From Bacteroidales bacterium UBA3754 (GTDB taxonomy: Bacteria; Bacteroidota; Bacteroidia; Bacteroidales; UBA1715), in assembly GCA_002371705.1 (NCBI GenBank), contig DFGI01000060.1:1-25645 (forward strand): 25,645 nt of DNA, in the 5' to 3' direction. The position numbers and the translations under genes were made by a program. The notes under the pieces are model-generated. The model was not told the origin of the DNA. It searched no databases and worked only from the letters and a program-made list of their open reading frames with translations. This document shows positions 5,754-17,600 of the stretch, piece by piece (position 1 is the stretch's first letter; the number at the start of each line of letters is the position of its first letter).

Positions 5754-6761
5754 ATGCAAAAACGTATAAGCGGAAAAAAATATTCTTTCACGTTCGATTT
5801 CGAGATTCCTGAAACCGACGAAAACAGTCCTGCCGACTTAGGATTAGTGTTTCATGGGAAATGCGAACAAACTGGCACGCCCGTTATGGTGCGCTACATT
5901 CAAAATCAAAAATTAATTTTGAGTCCCCAACATCTTGATGTTGTCCACACAATTTTCGAAGGGTTGAACCAGATTCATAGCGGCATAGCACAAACATACG
6001 ACTGCATCTGCGATGAAACAGGATTATTTTTCGTTCGTGAATATTTGGTTGGCATGACACTACAACAAATCGCATTCACGGGCGATTATCCTCACCTTCG
6101 GAACCAGAAATTTTTGCTCCGAGTAGCAGAAAAAACATGTGAAATTCTATCAGCCTTACACAAAAATAAAGTTATCCACCGACGTATCCAGCCAAGCAAC
6201 ATCTTTTTGGTTGCCAACGATTTAGGACAAATTGACGCAGAAAATCCGACGGTAAAACTCATCAATCTGGAATATGCGCAAATCAACGGACAAAATATGT
6301 TGAATTTCGGCACTATACCCTATACATTATATTATTCCGCACCAGAATTGGTGTTGCAATGCGGCGTGCTGGTCAACGACAGCTGCGACCTCTACAGTCT
6401 TGGTATTTCGCTCTACGAAGCTTTTGCGCGTGAGCACGCGTTTATATGTGAAAACGACGACAAAAATCTGTTGTTGAACATGCAGTTATCGTACCCTTTG
6501 AAACGCCACCACCGCATACCCAAGCAAATTTTTCCATTGATACAAAAAGCAACAGCGAAACACATATTCACCTCGCCACCAATGCGTTACAAGCCAGAAG
6601 CACGTACAAAATTCTTTTTCAACGCACAACAGCAGCGATTCAAAACAGCCGACGAAATGAAGGAAGAACTACATAAACTCATTTCCACCCTACCAGATAC
6701 TGATGGGAATTGGATTACACGAAAACTGATAAAATTAGGAGTTAGGAAGGAGAAGTTATGA
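5754..6761 (+). CDS. Protein kinase-fold protein lacking catalytic residues (pseudokinase)
   Basis: The 335-residue protein follows a Ser/Thr-kinase order: a loose Gly-rich loop GLVFHGKC (30-37), a VAIK-like strand VMVRY, a hinge FFVREYLVGMTL, a catalytic-loop segment HRRIQPSNIF (142-151), an activation segment LINLEYA, YSAPELV, and an F-helix DLYSLGISLYE. The three key residues are changed: the ATP-anchoring Lys is Arg47, the catalytic Asp of HRD is Arg144, and the metal-binding Asp of DFG is Asn171 (NLE). Asn149, APE and the F-helix Asp are kept, so the fold looks intact while phosphotransfer should be absent. No transmembrane segment or signal peptide is seen; cytoplasmic. It has its own promoter, divergent from holB, and precedes pgk by 131 nt. 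Possible role: binding or regulatory scaffold; partner unknown. Confidence 0.82.
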   Translation: MQKRISGKKYSFTFDFEIPETDENSPADLGLVFHGKCEQTGTPVMVRYIQNQKLILSPQHLDVVHTIFEGLNQIHSGIAQTYDCICDETGLFFVREYLVGMTLQQIAFTGDYPHLRNQKFLLRVAEKTCEILSALHKNKVIHRRIQPSNIFLVANDLGQIDAENPTVKLINLEYAQINGQNMLNFGTIPYTLYYSAPELVLQCGVLVNDSCDLYSLGISLYEAFAREHAFICENDDKNLLLNMQLSYPLKRHHRIPKQIFPLIQKATAKHIFTSPPMRYKPEARTKFFFNAQQQRFKTADEMKEELHKLISTLPDTDGNWITRKLIKLGVRKEKL

Positions 6762-6845
6762 GGAGAAATTTTGTTGGGTAAAGAATTGATTTTTAATGAT
6801 TTTGAGGCGGTTGAAAAAAAATGTATAACCCATTTGTTTTTTTTA

Positions 6846-6853
6846 TATCTTTG
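6846..6853 (+). promoter_or_regulatory. TAnnTTTG -7 box for pgk
   Basis: TATCTTTG, 39 nt before the pgk ATG at 6893, after a T-rich run. The leader is A-rich with no Shine-Dalgarno sequence, as usual for strongly expressed Bacteroidetes genes. Confidence 0.65.
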
Positions 6854-6892
6854 GGGTGCAAAAAAAAGTATTAACAACTAACATTTTATACA

Positions 6893-8170
6893 ATGCAAAC
6901 AATTGACAACTACAAATTTGCAGGCAAAAAAGCAATCGTTCGCGTGGACTTCAACGTTCCACTTGACGAAAATGGTAAAATCACCGACGATACTCGTATT
7001 CGTGGTGCTCTTCCTACATTAAAGAAAGTATTAGCTGACGGTGGCGCATTAATTATTATGTCGCACATGGGTAAACCAAAAGGTAAAGTAAACCCAAAAA
7101 TGTCGTTGAAACAAATCGTTGACGCAGTTTCTAAAGCACTTGGTGCTCCAGTAAAATTCGCTCCTGATTGTGCAAACGCTTCAGCAGAAGCAGCAGCATT
7201 GAAAGCTGGCGAAGTTCTTATGTTGGAAAACCTCCGTTTCTATCCAGAAGAAGAAGGTAAACCTGTAGGCATTGAAAAAGACGATCCAAACTACGACGCA
7301 GCTAAGAAAGAAATGAAAGCAAAACAAAAAGAATTTGCTAAAAAATTGGCTTCTTACGCTGACTGCTACATTATGGACGCATTCGGTACAGCTCACCGTT
7401 CACACGCTTCAACAGCAGTTATCGCCGACTACTTCGACGTTGACAGCAAAATGTTGGGCTACTTGATGGAAAAAGAAGTTAAGGCTGTTGACAATGTATT
7501 GAACAACATCAACCGTCCGTTCGTTGCAATCATGGGTGGTTCAAAAGTTTCAACAAAAATCGGTATCATCGAAAATTTGATGACGAAAGTTGACAAATTG
7601 ATTCTTTGCGGTGGTATGACATACACATTCGCTAAAGCAAACGGCGGAACAGTTGGTTCGTCAATCTGCGAAGAAGATAAACTTGACTTGGCTCTTAACA
7701 TTCAGGAATTGGCAAAGAAAAACAACGTAGAATTGGTACTTGGTTCTGATTCAGTTGTTACAAATGCATTCGATTTCGGTTCTATGTCGTTGAAACCAGG
7801 TGCACAAGTTAAAGTTTGTGCTTCGGGTGCAATCGAAGACGGTTTCGAAGGTTTGGATGCTGGACCGGAAAGCCAGAAAAAATTCGCTGACGCAATCAAA
7901 GGCGCGAAAACTATCCTTTGGAACGGTCCTGCTGGCGTATTCGAATGCGATGACTTCACTGCTGGTTCAAAAGCAATTGCAAACGCAATCGCAGCTGCCA
8001 CAAAAGAAGGTGCATTCTCGTTGATTGGCGGTGGCGACTCTGTTGCTTGCATCAACAAATTCGGCTTGGCTGACCAAGTTTCGTACATTTCGACTGGTGG
8101 CGGTGCATTGCTCGAAGCTATCGAAGGAAAAACACTTCCTGGCGTTGCAGCAATCCGCGATGCGAAATAA
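6893..8170 (+). CDS. pgk: Phosphoglycerate kinase
   Basis: Catalyses the reversible transfer of phosphate from 1,3-bisphosphoglycerate to ADP, giving 3-phosphoglycerate and ATP in glycolysis. Family hallmarks are all present: VRVDFNVPLDENGKITDDTR near the N terminus, MSHMGKPKG, LENLRFYPEEE, DAFGTAHRSHAS, MGGSKVSTKI, WNGPAGVFE, and the C-terminal GGGDSVACINK and STGGGALLE. At 425 residues it is slightly longer than many bacterial enzymes because of a Lys-rich insert after LRFYPEEE (VGIEKDDPNYDAAKKEMKA), which I recall from Bacteroidetes versions. The ATG at 6893 is supported by the immediate MQTIDNYKFAGKKAIVRVDF start and by the promoter at 6846-6853. Cytoplasmic. Confidence 0.98.
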   Translation: MQTIDNYKFAGKKAIVRVDFNVPLDENGKITDDTRIRGALPTLKKVLADGGALIIMSHMGKPKGKVNPKMSLKQIVDAVSKALGAPVKFAPDCANASAEAAALKAGEVLMLENLRFYPEEEGKPVGIEKDDPNYDAAKKEMKAKQKEFAKKLASYADCYIMDAFGTAHRSHASTAVIADYFDVDSKMLGYLMEKEVKAVDNVLNNINRPFVAIMGGSKVSTKIGIIENLMTKVDKLILCGGMTYTFAKANGGTVGSSICEEDKLDLALNIQELAKKNNVELVLGSDSVVTNAFDFGSMSLKPGAQVKVCASGAIEDGFEGLDAGPESQKKFADAIKGAKTILWNGPAGVFECDDFTAGSKAIANAIAAATKEGAFSLIGGGDSVACINKFGLADQVSYISTGGGALLEAIEGKTLPGVAAIRDAK

Positions 8171-8188
8171 TTTTTGACGAATAATCCA

Positions 8189-8214
8189 CCCCATTGCCCT
8201 ATCGGACAATGGGG
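8189..8214 (+). terminator. Possible weak terminator after pgk
   Basis: CCCCATTG (8189-8196) pairs with CAATGGGG (8207-8214) around a 10-nt loop, 18 nt after the pgk stop. Only TTT follows, so termination is probably partial and the next gene may be cotranscribed. Confidence 0.5.
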
Positions 8215-8259
8215 TTTGATCTAATAACTCATATTTTATTAACCTAAAATTATACAAAT

Positions 8260-8556
8260 ATGAAAAAACAGATTTCAAAAACTAAAAACGAAGCATCAGT
8301 AACTTTCTCAATTTCAGCAGAAATGCTTAATGGTGCGAAAAAAGCCAGCGTTGTTGGTGAATTCAACAACTGGGATGTTAACGCAAACCCTTTCCGTATA
8401 GCTAAAGGAGTAGGCAGCGCAAAAGTTGAAATGGAAAAAGGACGTGAATACCAATATAAATTCGTCATCAACGGCGAAACATGGGTTGACGATCCTGAAG
8501 CTGACAAATACGTAGGCAACGAATTCGGCGGAACTAACTCAGTGGTTATTCTCTAA
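8260..8556 (+). CDS. CBM48 / isoamylase-N-like glycan-binding protein
   Basis: The 98-residue protein is a single early-set (AMPK-CBM, CBM48) domain. Diagnostic pieces are VVGEFNNWDVNANPF, KVEMEKGREYQYKFVI and NGETWVDDPEADKY, the pattern found in glycogen-binding domains of AMPK beta and branching enzymes. There is no signal peptide, so it should be cytoplasmic, perhaps bound to glycogen or a partner enzyme. It follows pgk by 89 nt across a weak hairpin and has no obvious promoter box of its own, suggesting cotranscription with pgk. A strong terminator follows. The ligand is inferred from the fold only. Confidence 0.85.
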   Translation: MKKQISKTKNEASVTFSISAEMLNGAKKASVVGEFNNWDVNANPFRIAKGVGSAKVEMEKGREYQYKFVINGETWVDDPEADKYVGNEFGGTNSVVIL

Positions 8557-8574
8557 GAATTCCTTATCACAAAG

Positions 8575-8605
8575 AAAAAGGCAATCCAAACGGGTTGCCT
8601 TTTTT
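8575..8605. terminator. Bidirectional rho-independent terminator between convergent genes
   Basis: GGCAATCC (8580-8587) pairs with GGGTTGCC (8592-8599) around AAAC, one wobble, with an A run on the left and T8600-8605 on the right. It serves the CBM48 gene on the plus strand and, 68 nt past its stop, the giant gene on the minus strand. Confidence 0.85.
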
Positions 8606-8672
8606 GTTAATGCTCCTAACTCTTAAAACGTGGAACTTCCCACAGCCGAGCGAGACAAGCAAGAAACTCCAT

Positions 8673-11600
8673 TTATCGGAGTAACATCACATTTCCGTAT
8701 TTTGTTTTCTTTCCATTTCCGGAATCGTAGCCATCCCAAACCTGACCATCGATGAATGTGGCCTCCATCTTCCAAATGTAGTCGCCAGCCTGCATCATTT
8801 TGCCATCATAACGGCCATCCCAGTAGCCAACAAACATACCATCGCGGACTTCGTTCGAGAACCAAAGCAAGTTGCCCCATTTATCGTAAACGGAGATTTC
8901 GCATGTTTTCAAGTTAAAACCTTTTGGCTGGAACGTACGAACAGCATGCGCTGGATTCGTAGGAGCAAAGGCTGATGGCACATAAATAGAAGTTGCAATG
9001 TTCACAAAAATACATTCTGTGTATTTATCACGGCATCCGAAGCTGTTTTCTACAGTCAACGACGGACAGTTGTAACCATAGATATAATCACCTTCAAGAA
9101 TTGGGAAACGACGACGTTCGTATGCTATCACCGTATCTATTTCATCATCATTTCCATGACCTAAGTTCCACATCATTTGATAAGGAATTGGTTCACCTAC
9201 CAACTCACCATTGTCATCGAGTTTCCATATTGTATCTTGTACGGTACTGTCAACCAATTCTATAATATTGGATTCGCCCGGCAACGACCACGAGAAACTT
9301 GCCTTTGGCATTGGACCAACAGCAACCACTAATGTGTCGAAACCTTCGCAACCAGCCCATGTACGTTCATACAGCGTGATTGTATCCATTCCCGCTTCGT
9401 TGAAGTCGAAGTAGCGAACAGAAGAGCTCATATTTTCTTTAGAATAGTTCAACACATCGCTCGTCACATCCCAATAGTATGTGCTCCCCTCGCTATACTG
9501 GCTATAATATGAAATTGTATTTTTCATACAAGTGGAATCTTGTCCGATAATTTTGGTTTTTGCAGCAGGCGCGACTGTCATTTCCAACGTGTCGTATTCA
9601 CTCTTACACCCCGTGTACATATCCTCATCACTCACCATAAATCGATACATACCTGTCGGGATTGTTTGCCCACGAGAGAATTCAAACTTCTGTCCGTGCC
9701 ATTCCTCAGGCAAAATACCATCGAGACTTCGCCATTCAATATTTGGAGAACCTAATGCCCGCAACGGAACTATTTCCTCGCCCTCGCAAATCACTTTTGA
9801 GAACACAACAGGTTTTCGTCCCCGTTCGTTCACCACGTAATGCACAGTGTCGAAAGCACTCTTACATGTTAATATATCGGAAATCTTCACCAGATATTGA
9901 GCACGAATCGTGTAGTCAATTGTTTTCTTGGTAATCGTATTTTTGTATTCCTCAATATTGAATGTATCAAGTGCCGAAACTGATTTGCCCAACGCATTAG
10001 GAGAAATGAACCACGAGAACGACGAGCCTTCCTCAAATGCAGGTGTTACTTCTGCCACTATCGAGGGAAGTGTATCATAGATACAGAACGCGGTGTCCTC
10101 ACCTAAATAAATTGTTGGTGTTTTTATTACACGCAACGTGACGGGTACGGTATCGGAGAAACATTGATTTTGTTCACGAATGATGTAATAAACCAAATCT
10201 TTATCCTTCACTTCCGAACTGTCGGGCGTATATGTGTAGCCAACATTAAACGGGCTCGATGTTGCTAAGCTATCAGCATACCATTTATCACTCAACAAGT
10301 TGGTTGACAATGTAGGAATTGCATTCGAACCTTCGCACATAGCAGCATTTGTAACAACTGGCGTTGATGGTTTTGCATACACATAGAACACCAACAACGA
10401 CTGTGCGCCTTCGCAACCTTCATACACTTGCGAAGCATAGAGCATATTCTTTCCTTGCGTCAACGACTCTAATTGATAAATCTCACCAAATCCTTGTTCG
10501 TTGTCGGCATTTGCATACGTTTTCTTATCCGACAAATACCAACGAATGCTTGCGCCTTCAGGGTCTGCTTGAGCCTGCAAAGCTGGAGGCGTGTCGTATT
10601 CACAATAATGGTACTCGTTCGTAATGATTTTCGGAGCTTTCGGACGAGCCTTGATTCTATATGCGACTTCACTTACCGGACTTTGGCAACCATCAACAGT
10701 TTGCGTAGCATAGAATGTATAATCACCAGCATCAGTCACTGTTGGTATGAACGTGGTGCTATTTGATTTCAATAAACTTGAATTTGCACGGTTTTCATTC
10801 GAGTACCACATAATGTAACCATTTTCCGAAACTGCTGAGAGTGCGACATTCGCATCATCCTCGCAGACTTCGTTTGCTGTAACTTCTGGACGAGCAGGAA
10901 TTTGTTTTATCGTGAATTCCTTTTTAGTCGGAACACTATAACAGTCCTCGTCTTTCACAACCAACCAAACAGAATGTGAACCAACTTCAGATGCAAATGG
11001 AGTATATTTCAAACCTGTTTCCGACGATGGTTGGCAATTTGGATAATTCGGATCTTCCTCATACCAGTTGTATTCACCGTTACCTACATATCCCATCGCC
11101 GACATCACAGGATTCGTTCCTTCTGGATATTCGCAGACCTTATCCTGTGTAGCGGAAATCGTCGCTTGAGCAGTTTTCTTAACCGTAAGTTGAACGCTTG
11201 CCTTTGGACTTTCGCACCCAGCCTGAATTGTTAACCCAGCAATAGGTTGACTGTTGTATTCAGAAATATAGAATGTGTGAACTTTCGCCACCGAAGTATC
11301 TACAGATGAGACAAAAACGCCCGTACTATTTTCATCAATTTTCTCATTGTTAGCATTGTACAAATAGAACATTTCTGCTTGTCCATTTGGACGTTCTGTC
11401 CATGCTGAAACCTCAGCTGTTAACTCAGGAACAGCATCGTAGTTACACATTTCGTTGCCAATAGTTGTTGGTGCAGGAATTGGACACGGAACAATTTTCA
11501 CGGTTGTTTCGGCACGCTGGCTTTCGCACCCATCAACGACTTGCGACGCAAAATATGTTCTATCAACTTCTATTGTACCCTTATCACCTGTTTTCCAAGG

Positions 11601-14600
11601 ATTTGCACCAGAAAGAACACGAACATCGTCAAGTGTATTATACCAACGAACTGTATCGCCAGCATCAAGAGTTGCCTGCAATTCAGCATCAATATTTTGC
11701 GAAGTCATTGTGTAATGATGCGACAACAATGGTTTTGCGGCGTAACGCACCTGCACATCAAACGTATTGGTGTTCTGACATTCCATACCGTCGGTGTAAG
11801 TATAACGAACAACATACGTTGGTTTTTGACTTGCCAATTCATTTTCAACTGATTTACTGTTAGTTATAAATTCTCCCGAAGGCGAAATCATTCCTGTTTC
11901 ACCATCAACCGACCATACGCCCGAACCAGCACCATTTTGATGATAATCAACCTGTGTGTTCATTTGATGCGCACCCAAATCGTAGCACAACAACGAGGAA
12001 TTACCATTAAATTGAATTTCCGGCAACGGAAGAACTGTCGCCGTAACCTCCGATTTCTTGCTTTCGCATTGTTTACCAGTTTTCGATTCTGTAGCCAAAT
12101 AACTTACATAATATGTAGTTGTTGCAACCACAGAATTATCGGCAGTTGGAGCGAACGAGCCACTATTGTTTACGATTGATTTCAAAGCATCTCCATCTTT
12201 TTCGTACCATAGCCATTCGTCAACCATTTCTGATGTGGAAGCCTCTATGGCATCGAATGTCACGTTTTGACACGTCCTTACATTGGCAACCGCAGGAGCT
12301 TCGAACGGACAAAGAATAATTGATATGATTTGTTCCTCACGTTTACTTTCGCAACCACGGATTGTTTGGCTCACATAATAAGAAATCTTCTTTTCTGTTG
12401 TCTTATCGTCACCCGTCAACCATGGATTATTGTGAGAAAGGACGATTGGATCGTCAGCACCAGCATACCAATTAACTTCAGTGCCTGTTTTGTCAGCAAT
12501 TCCGCCAGCCAAAACTTCCACATCGCTTTCATCGATTGTTAAACGTTTAACTTCCTCGGTAGCAGGTGTTTCTGCGAATTCTATTTCAATAGCTTTTGTT
12601 TCTTTGCCATAGCAATTATTTTCGTCGGTATATTCATATTGAATAATGTATTCACCATCGGTTTCGCCATTTACTTGAAGATTGATTTCGCCCGTTGCCG
12701 CAATTCCAGCCGCATTTTCAGCAGCCCCCTCAAAAAATTTCCATTCGCCGTTGCCACTTGTAAGCGTTGCCAAATCATTTCCATTTACCGTAGCTTTAGC
12801 TGTTTTTGTCACATCGTAATAACACAACACTGGCAAGTCGCTAATAGCGACAATTGGATTTGGATGAATCGTCACGGTAATTGGTTGCGACAGAGGACCA
12901 TAGCACATATCGTTACCACCAGTTCCATCATTACCGTTTTGTTTTACATAGAATGTGTAAACTGTTTCCTCGGTTATCTCCGAAGTGTAGCTTTCCAAAC
13001 CTTGCAACGTAAGATTTTGACCTTCGCCAACCTTCTGTGTTCCTTCGGCATCACCATACCAAATCCAGGAATCAGTCTGGTTGCCAACATTTTCCGCATG
13101 CAAAGTTGGCAATGAATTCTGTGCCAACGTATTATCTTTTGCGCACAATACGACACTTTCTGCCGTTGGAGCTGGCGTAGGACAATCCACAATGTTCCAA
13201 ACCGAAGTTACTGTTGGACTTTGGCAACCATTCACCCATTGCGTTACTTGATATTCATACGAGCCTTCGGCGGTAATGTTTGGTTTCATATCAATTGGCG
13301 AACTTGTGCCGATTTCAGACATTTGCGAATTAACAACACTTAAAACAGCATTCAAGTCATTTGCATAATTAATTACCATATCAGGAATCAATGCCAATTT
13401 TTCAGCACTCGAACTCCAAATCTGAGGAGTTCCAATACCAGTACCTGTTGGCGCATTCACATGAGTAACCAGGAATGTTTCAGAAATGGTTGTACTACAC
13501 GTTTGTTCTTGTGGAGTTCCCAATCCCCATATTTCATCGGTCTTCACGGTCAAATCCGTTTCTGTTATGCCCGTTGCGCTTTCATCAAAATACAACGTCC
13601 ATTTATTATCTGAAATTGTACCATGTTCCGCTGTCAATGTAGAAGTTACCTTACCATCAGCCGATGATGCAGGTCCATAGGTTACATCAATCTGTTGCTC
13701 GGTGCTACAAATCACATCGGGCACCGTGATGGTTGGCTGTGGATTTGCGTGAACCTCAACTGTCACAGGAATTGCAGGACTAAAACATTCTTTTCCCGAC
13801 GATGCATCATATTCAGCAACGTAGATGGTAACATTGCCAGCATCGTTCAACTTATCATTTGGAATTGAGAAGGTTGCGCCCGTACCATCAGGTTGCGCAG
13901 CCGCCAAACTTGCCACTGTTGTTACTGGAATTTTAGTGTTATCCCAGAACCAACCAATTGTTTTTGAATCATCTGATTCTGGGTTTGCGTATGTTGACAC
14001 CGCCGTAACATCAATTCCATTCTGTCCAACACAGGCAAAATATTTCGGTGCGGTTGGCGATGTTACCGGGCAATCGGTAATGGTAAGAATTGCCTGTGCC
14101 GGCACACTCTGACAGCCATTTAGCGTTTGGGTGACGTATGCGGAATACTGTCCTTCCTTCATTTTCCCGTCGGTGTCAGGTTCAAAAGCTATTTGATACG
14201 TTTGTGTCTGAGCCTCAACGGTTTTTGTTGTATCATTTTCCAAATACCATTTATAGGTTGCATCATCTGCTCCATCAGCCGAAAGCAACGGAACCGTAGC
14301 TTGATTAACGACATTCAGTTTTGAATCGCTGTTCGAAATCGGCGTTGGCGCATCAGTGTGGTTCACCACAATGCTATGGCTTACATTCACAGCTTTACAA
14401 TCGTGAATGTCGGTATAAGCCAATGTAACATCTTTCGAGCCAAGCAAACCAGTCGGCGTGAATTTTGAATCAGCAACGCCACCAGTTCCCGTAAACGAAG
14501 CTGTACCAGCAGTAATTGGCGCGAAACCGCCATCTTCGTATTTCACCGTTCCTGTCAAATTAACCGCACTTGCATAGTCGCAAATTGCCGAAGGCAAATC

Positions 14601-17600
14601 AAATTCCACAATTGGACGTGCATACACCGTAACCTGTGCGGACGCAGAACCATTACAACCATTTGCATCGGTGTATTGCAACTGTATTGTGTGAAGTCCT
14701 TCCTTCTGTCCTTCTGAACTGAATGAACCAGTGGTTGCGTCAATACCATTCAACGAAGTGCTTGTATAATTGTAGGTCGGAGTCTCTGTTCCTGTTGTGC
14801 TATACGTTCCACCCATCGAAACAGTAACCGTCCCAGATGTTGCGCCGCCTTGTTCGCAAACACTTGACACACTTGGTGTTATAGTAATATTTGGCATAGG
14901 ATATACCTGAACCGTTTTTTCAACCTGTGCCGCTTTACAACCAGCCTCACTTGTAAAATTATACGTTATTGTATGTGTGCCGTCGCCCGCTTTATTCGGG
15001 GTAAATGTAGCTGTGAAATCGGTCGTGTTTTCAACATTATCACTCCAGGTACCATCACCATTCAAATTAGGTGTAATAGTCGCTGTGATTGTTTGAGGAT
15101 TATTGTCATCGGCACATTGTGCAGTCAAATCACTTAAATCAGAAACAGGAATTGGATGAACGACCAACGTTTTGGTGATTTCTGTCAAATTCTTACATTT
15201 ATTATTATCTTCCACAAGTACGCCAATGGTATAAGTACCAGCCGGAGCAGTCGCTTTTAAAGCGGGAGCGGCATCGGTTGTTGAACTTAAATAGTCGTTT
15301 GGCGAGCACGACCATGTTTGCGACCTATACGTAGCATCCAAGTTCAGGTTTATTGCCGTTCCAAAACAAGCATTATCTTTCTCAACACCAGTAACTTTTG
15401 CCGTAATTACAGGTTCAGGCAACGGATTGACAACGACAGAGATTTTTGTTTTTTCACTTTCGCAGATGTCAGGTTTTTGCGTCATATAATAATAATATGT
15501 ACCCTGCGCATCGGTTGAAGGTGTTGGTGCACCGGAGAGAGCCGTTGTGGCATCAAGTGCATCGTACCATTTCACGCCCGAAGCCGTTGACGGAGCTTCA
15601 AGAGCCGAGGCGGTCGCCTTCTCGCAATATGTCACCGTCCAATCAGCGGCTGCCGACGGAATCGCTATCACATTGATTTTCTTCGATGGAATTGGCGCAT
15701 CGAATTCACAACCATATGTACTAATGTAGTGATATTCGACAGTTTTTGCTCCATCGCCATTTGCAGAGAACGTAGCCGTGTAATCGTCAATCTTTGTCGC
15801 ATTGTCCGACCACGAACCTTGTGCCGTATAAGGGCCATTACCATCATCGCCCGAAGTGATGATAGCAGTAATGGTTGCCGAAGTCTTATCGCAAATCTTT
15901 ATTTCCTCCTCCGGTGTCAATGTGGCGGTTGGCAATGGATAGATGATAATTTCTTTTTCCGCCGTTCCCGAACAACCATTTTCATCGGTTACTTCCACAC
16001 CAATAGTATATTTGCCATCAGATTTGTCACTACCAAATGTACAAGTTGCACCCGTTCCCAACGAAGTAGTTCCAAGCATCCACTTTTGTGTTTTATACGT
16101 CTTGTCAAGCGAAAGCGTAGTTGACAATTTCTTACAAAATGCCGCAGGTGATGCCACGATATTAGGTGACAATTTATCATTTATCACCACTTGGAGCGGT
16201 GATTCTGGACTAGTACATCCAGCAAAACTTCCTGATTTATAAGCTGTTTGACTCACATAATAGGTAATTGGCTGTCCTTCTTGAGTGGCATTTGCCGTGC
16301 TTGGTGTTGGCGCGCCAGACAATGCAGTATGTGAAGCATCAAACCAATTTGCCACGTTGCCAGTTTCTATTGTTGCCCGAACAGGATCTGCCGTTGAATT
16401 CTTACACCAACTATCGTTAATTGTTGCTGGCGCATCAGGAATTGGATAGATGGTGGCGGTTACTTCACCCGATGTTACCGAACAATTGTGCGAAGTTGTA
16501 TAGGTAAGCGTTTCAGTCACCTCAGTTATTGCACTTACCATTTCGTTAACCGTTAAAACTTCGGAGTCACCAGTTTTGGTTCCACTCCATTCAAAGGTTC
16601 CCTGTCCCGAATCGGTGTCGGTTACGGTTGGCGTGAACGTAATATCAGTGCCGCTACAAACCTTATCTGACGAAACAGCTATATTGTCAATCGTTGGATT
16701 GGGATAAATTTCCACATCAACTGACTTAGAATCGGAGCATTGCGGAACAAGTGACACAAAAAAGGTATATGTTCCCGAATGGGCAACAGTAGCCGCATCC
16801 GACACCACAATCTTTTGGAAATTATCAGTCACAGTAATCCATCCAGATATTTCATCGCCTTTATAATCTGTATAAGAATACTGACATGATGAAGACTCCT
16901 TACTTTGTAATTTTAATGAAATAGATAATTCACTTCCCTCACACGCATTACCACTTGATACAAATTCAGTGATTGTTGGTTTCGGATAAATAATTATTCT
17001 GGCCTTTTGATTGCTCAAATCAGCATCATCGGCAACACAATGAGCATCTTCCAAAGCAAATAATGAATAAAGATAATTACCAACTGCATTTGATATAGTT
17101 GTCGGCGAATACGTATCGGAAGTGTAATTAGTAATCCAGTTTGATGTTGTTGCAGTTCCTCTCTCATCAACCGTATATCTAAATTTATATGGTGGTGTTC
17201 CTGTAAACGTAAACACAGGTTTTTCAATAGAAGTCGCATCTTCGCAATATTCAGCACCGCCAGTAATTTCAACTGTAGGTTTTACAGCCGGCGTTATAGT
17301 AACCGAAGCCTCACTCCAGCAAGCATCCATATCAGGATAATGAGCATCGCTCACACGTACCCAATACGTTCCCGCGTCGTCGATGTCGGAAATAGCATAC
17401 GAATCCGATTTTATACCTGTTCTGGCAACCTTATTTAAAACAGGAGTTGCGGTAGCAAGTGTCTCTCCTTTGTACCAATCGAATTGAAAATCGGTGGTGT
17501 TCGCTTGATTATTTGTTGAAAGTGTGATAGTTTCGCCATCACACATATAGCCATCAGTTCTACTTGACGTAAGCGTAATAGGCGTTGGTTCCTTACATTC

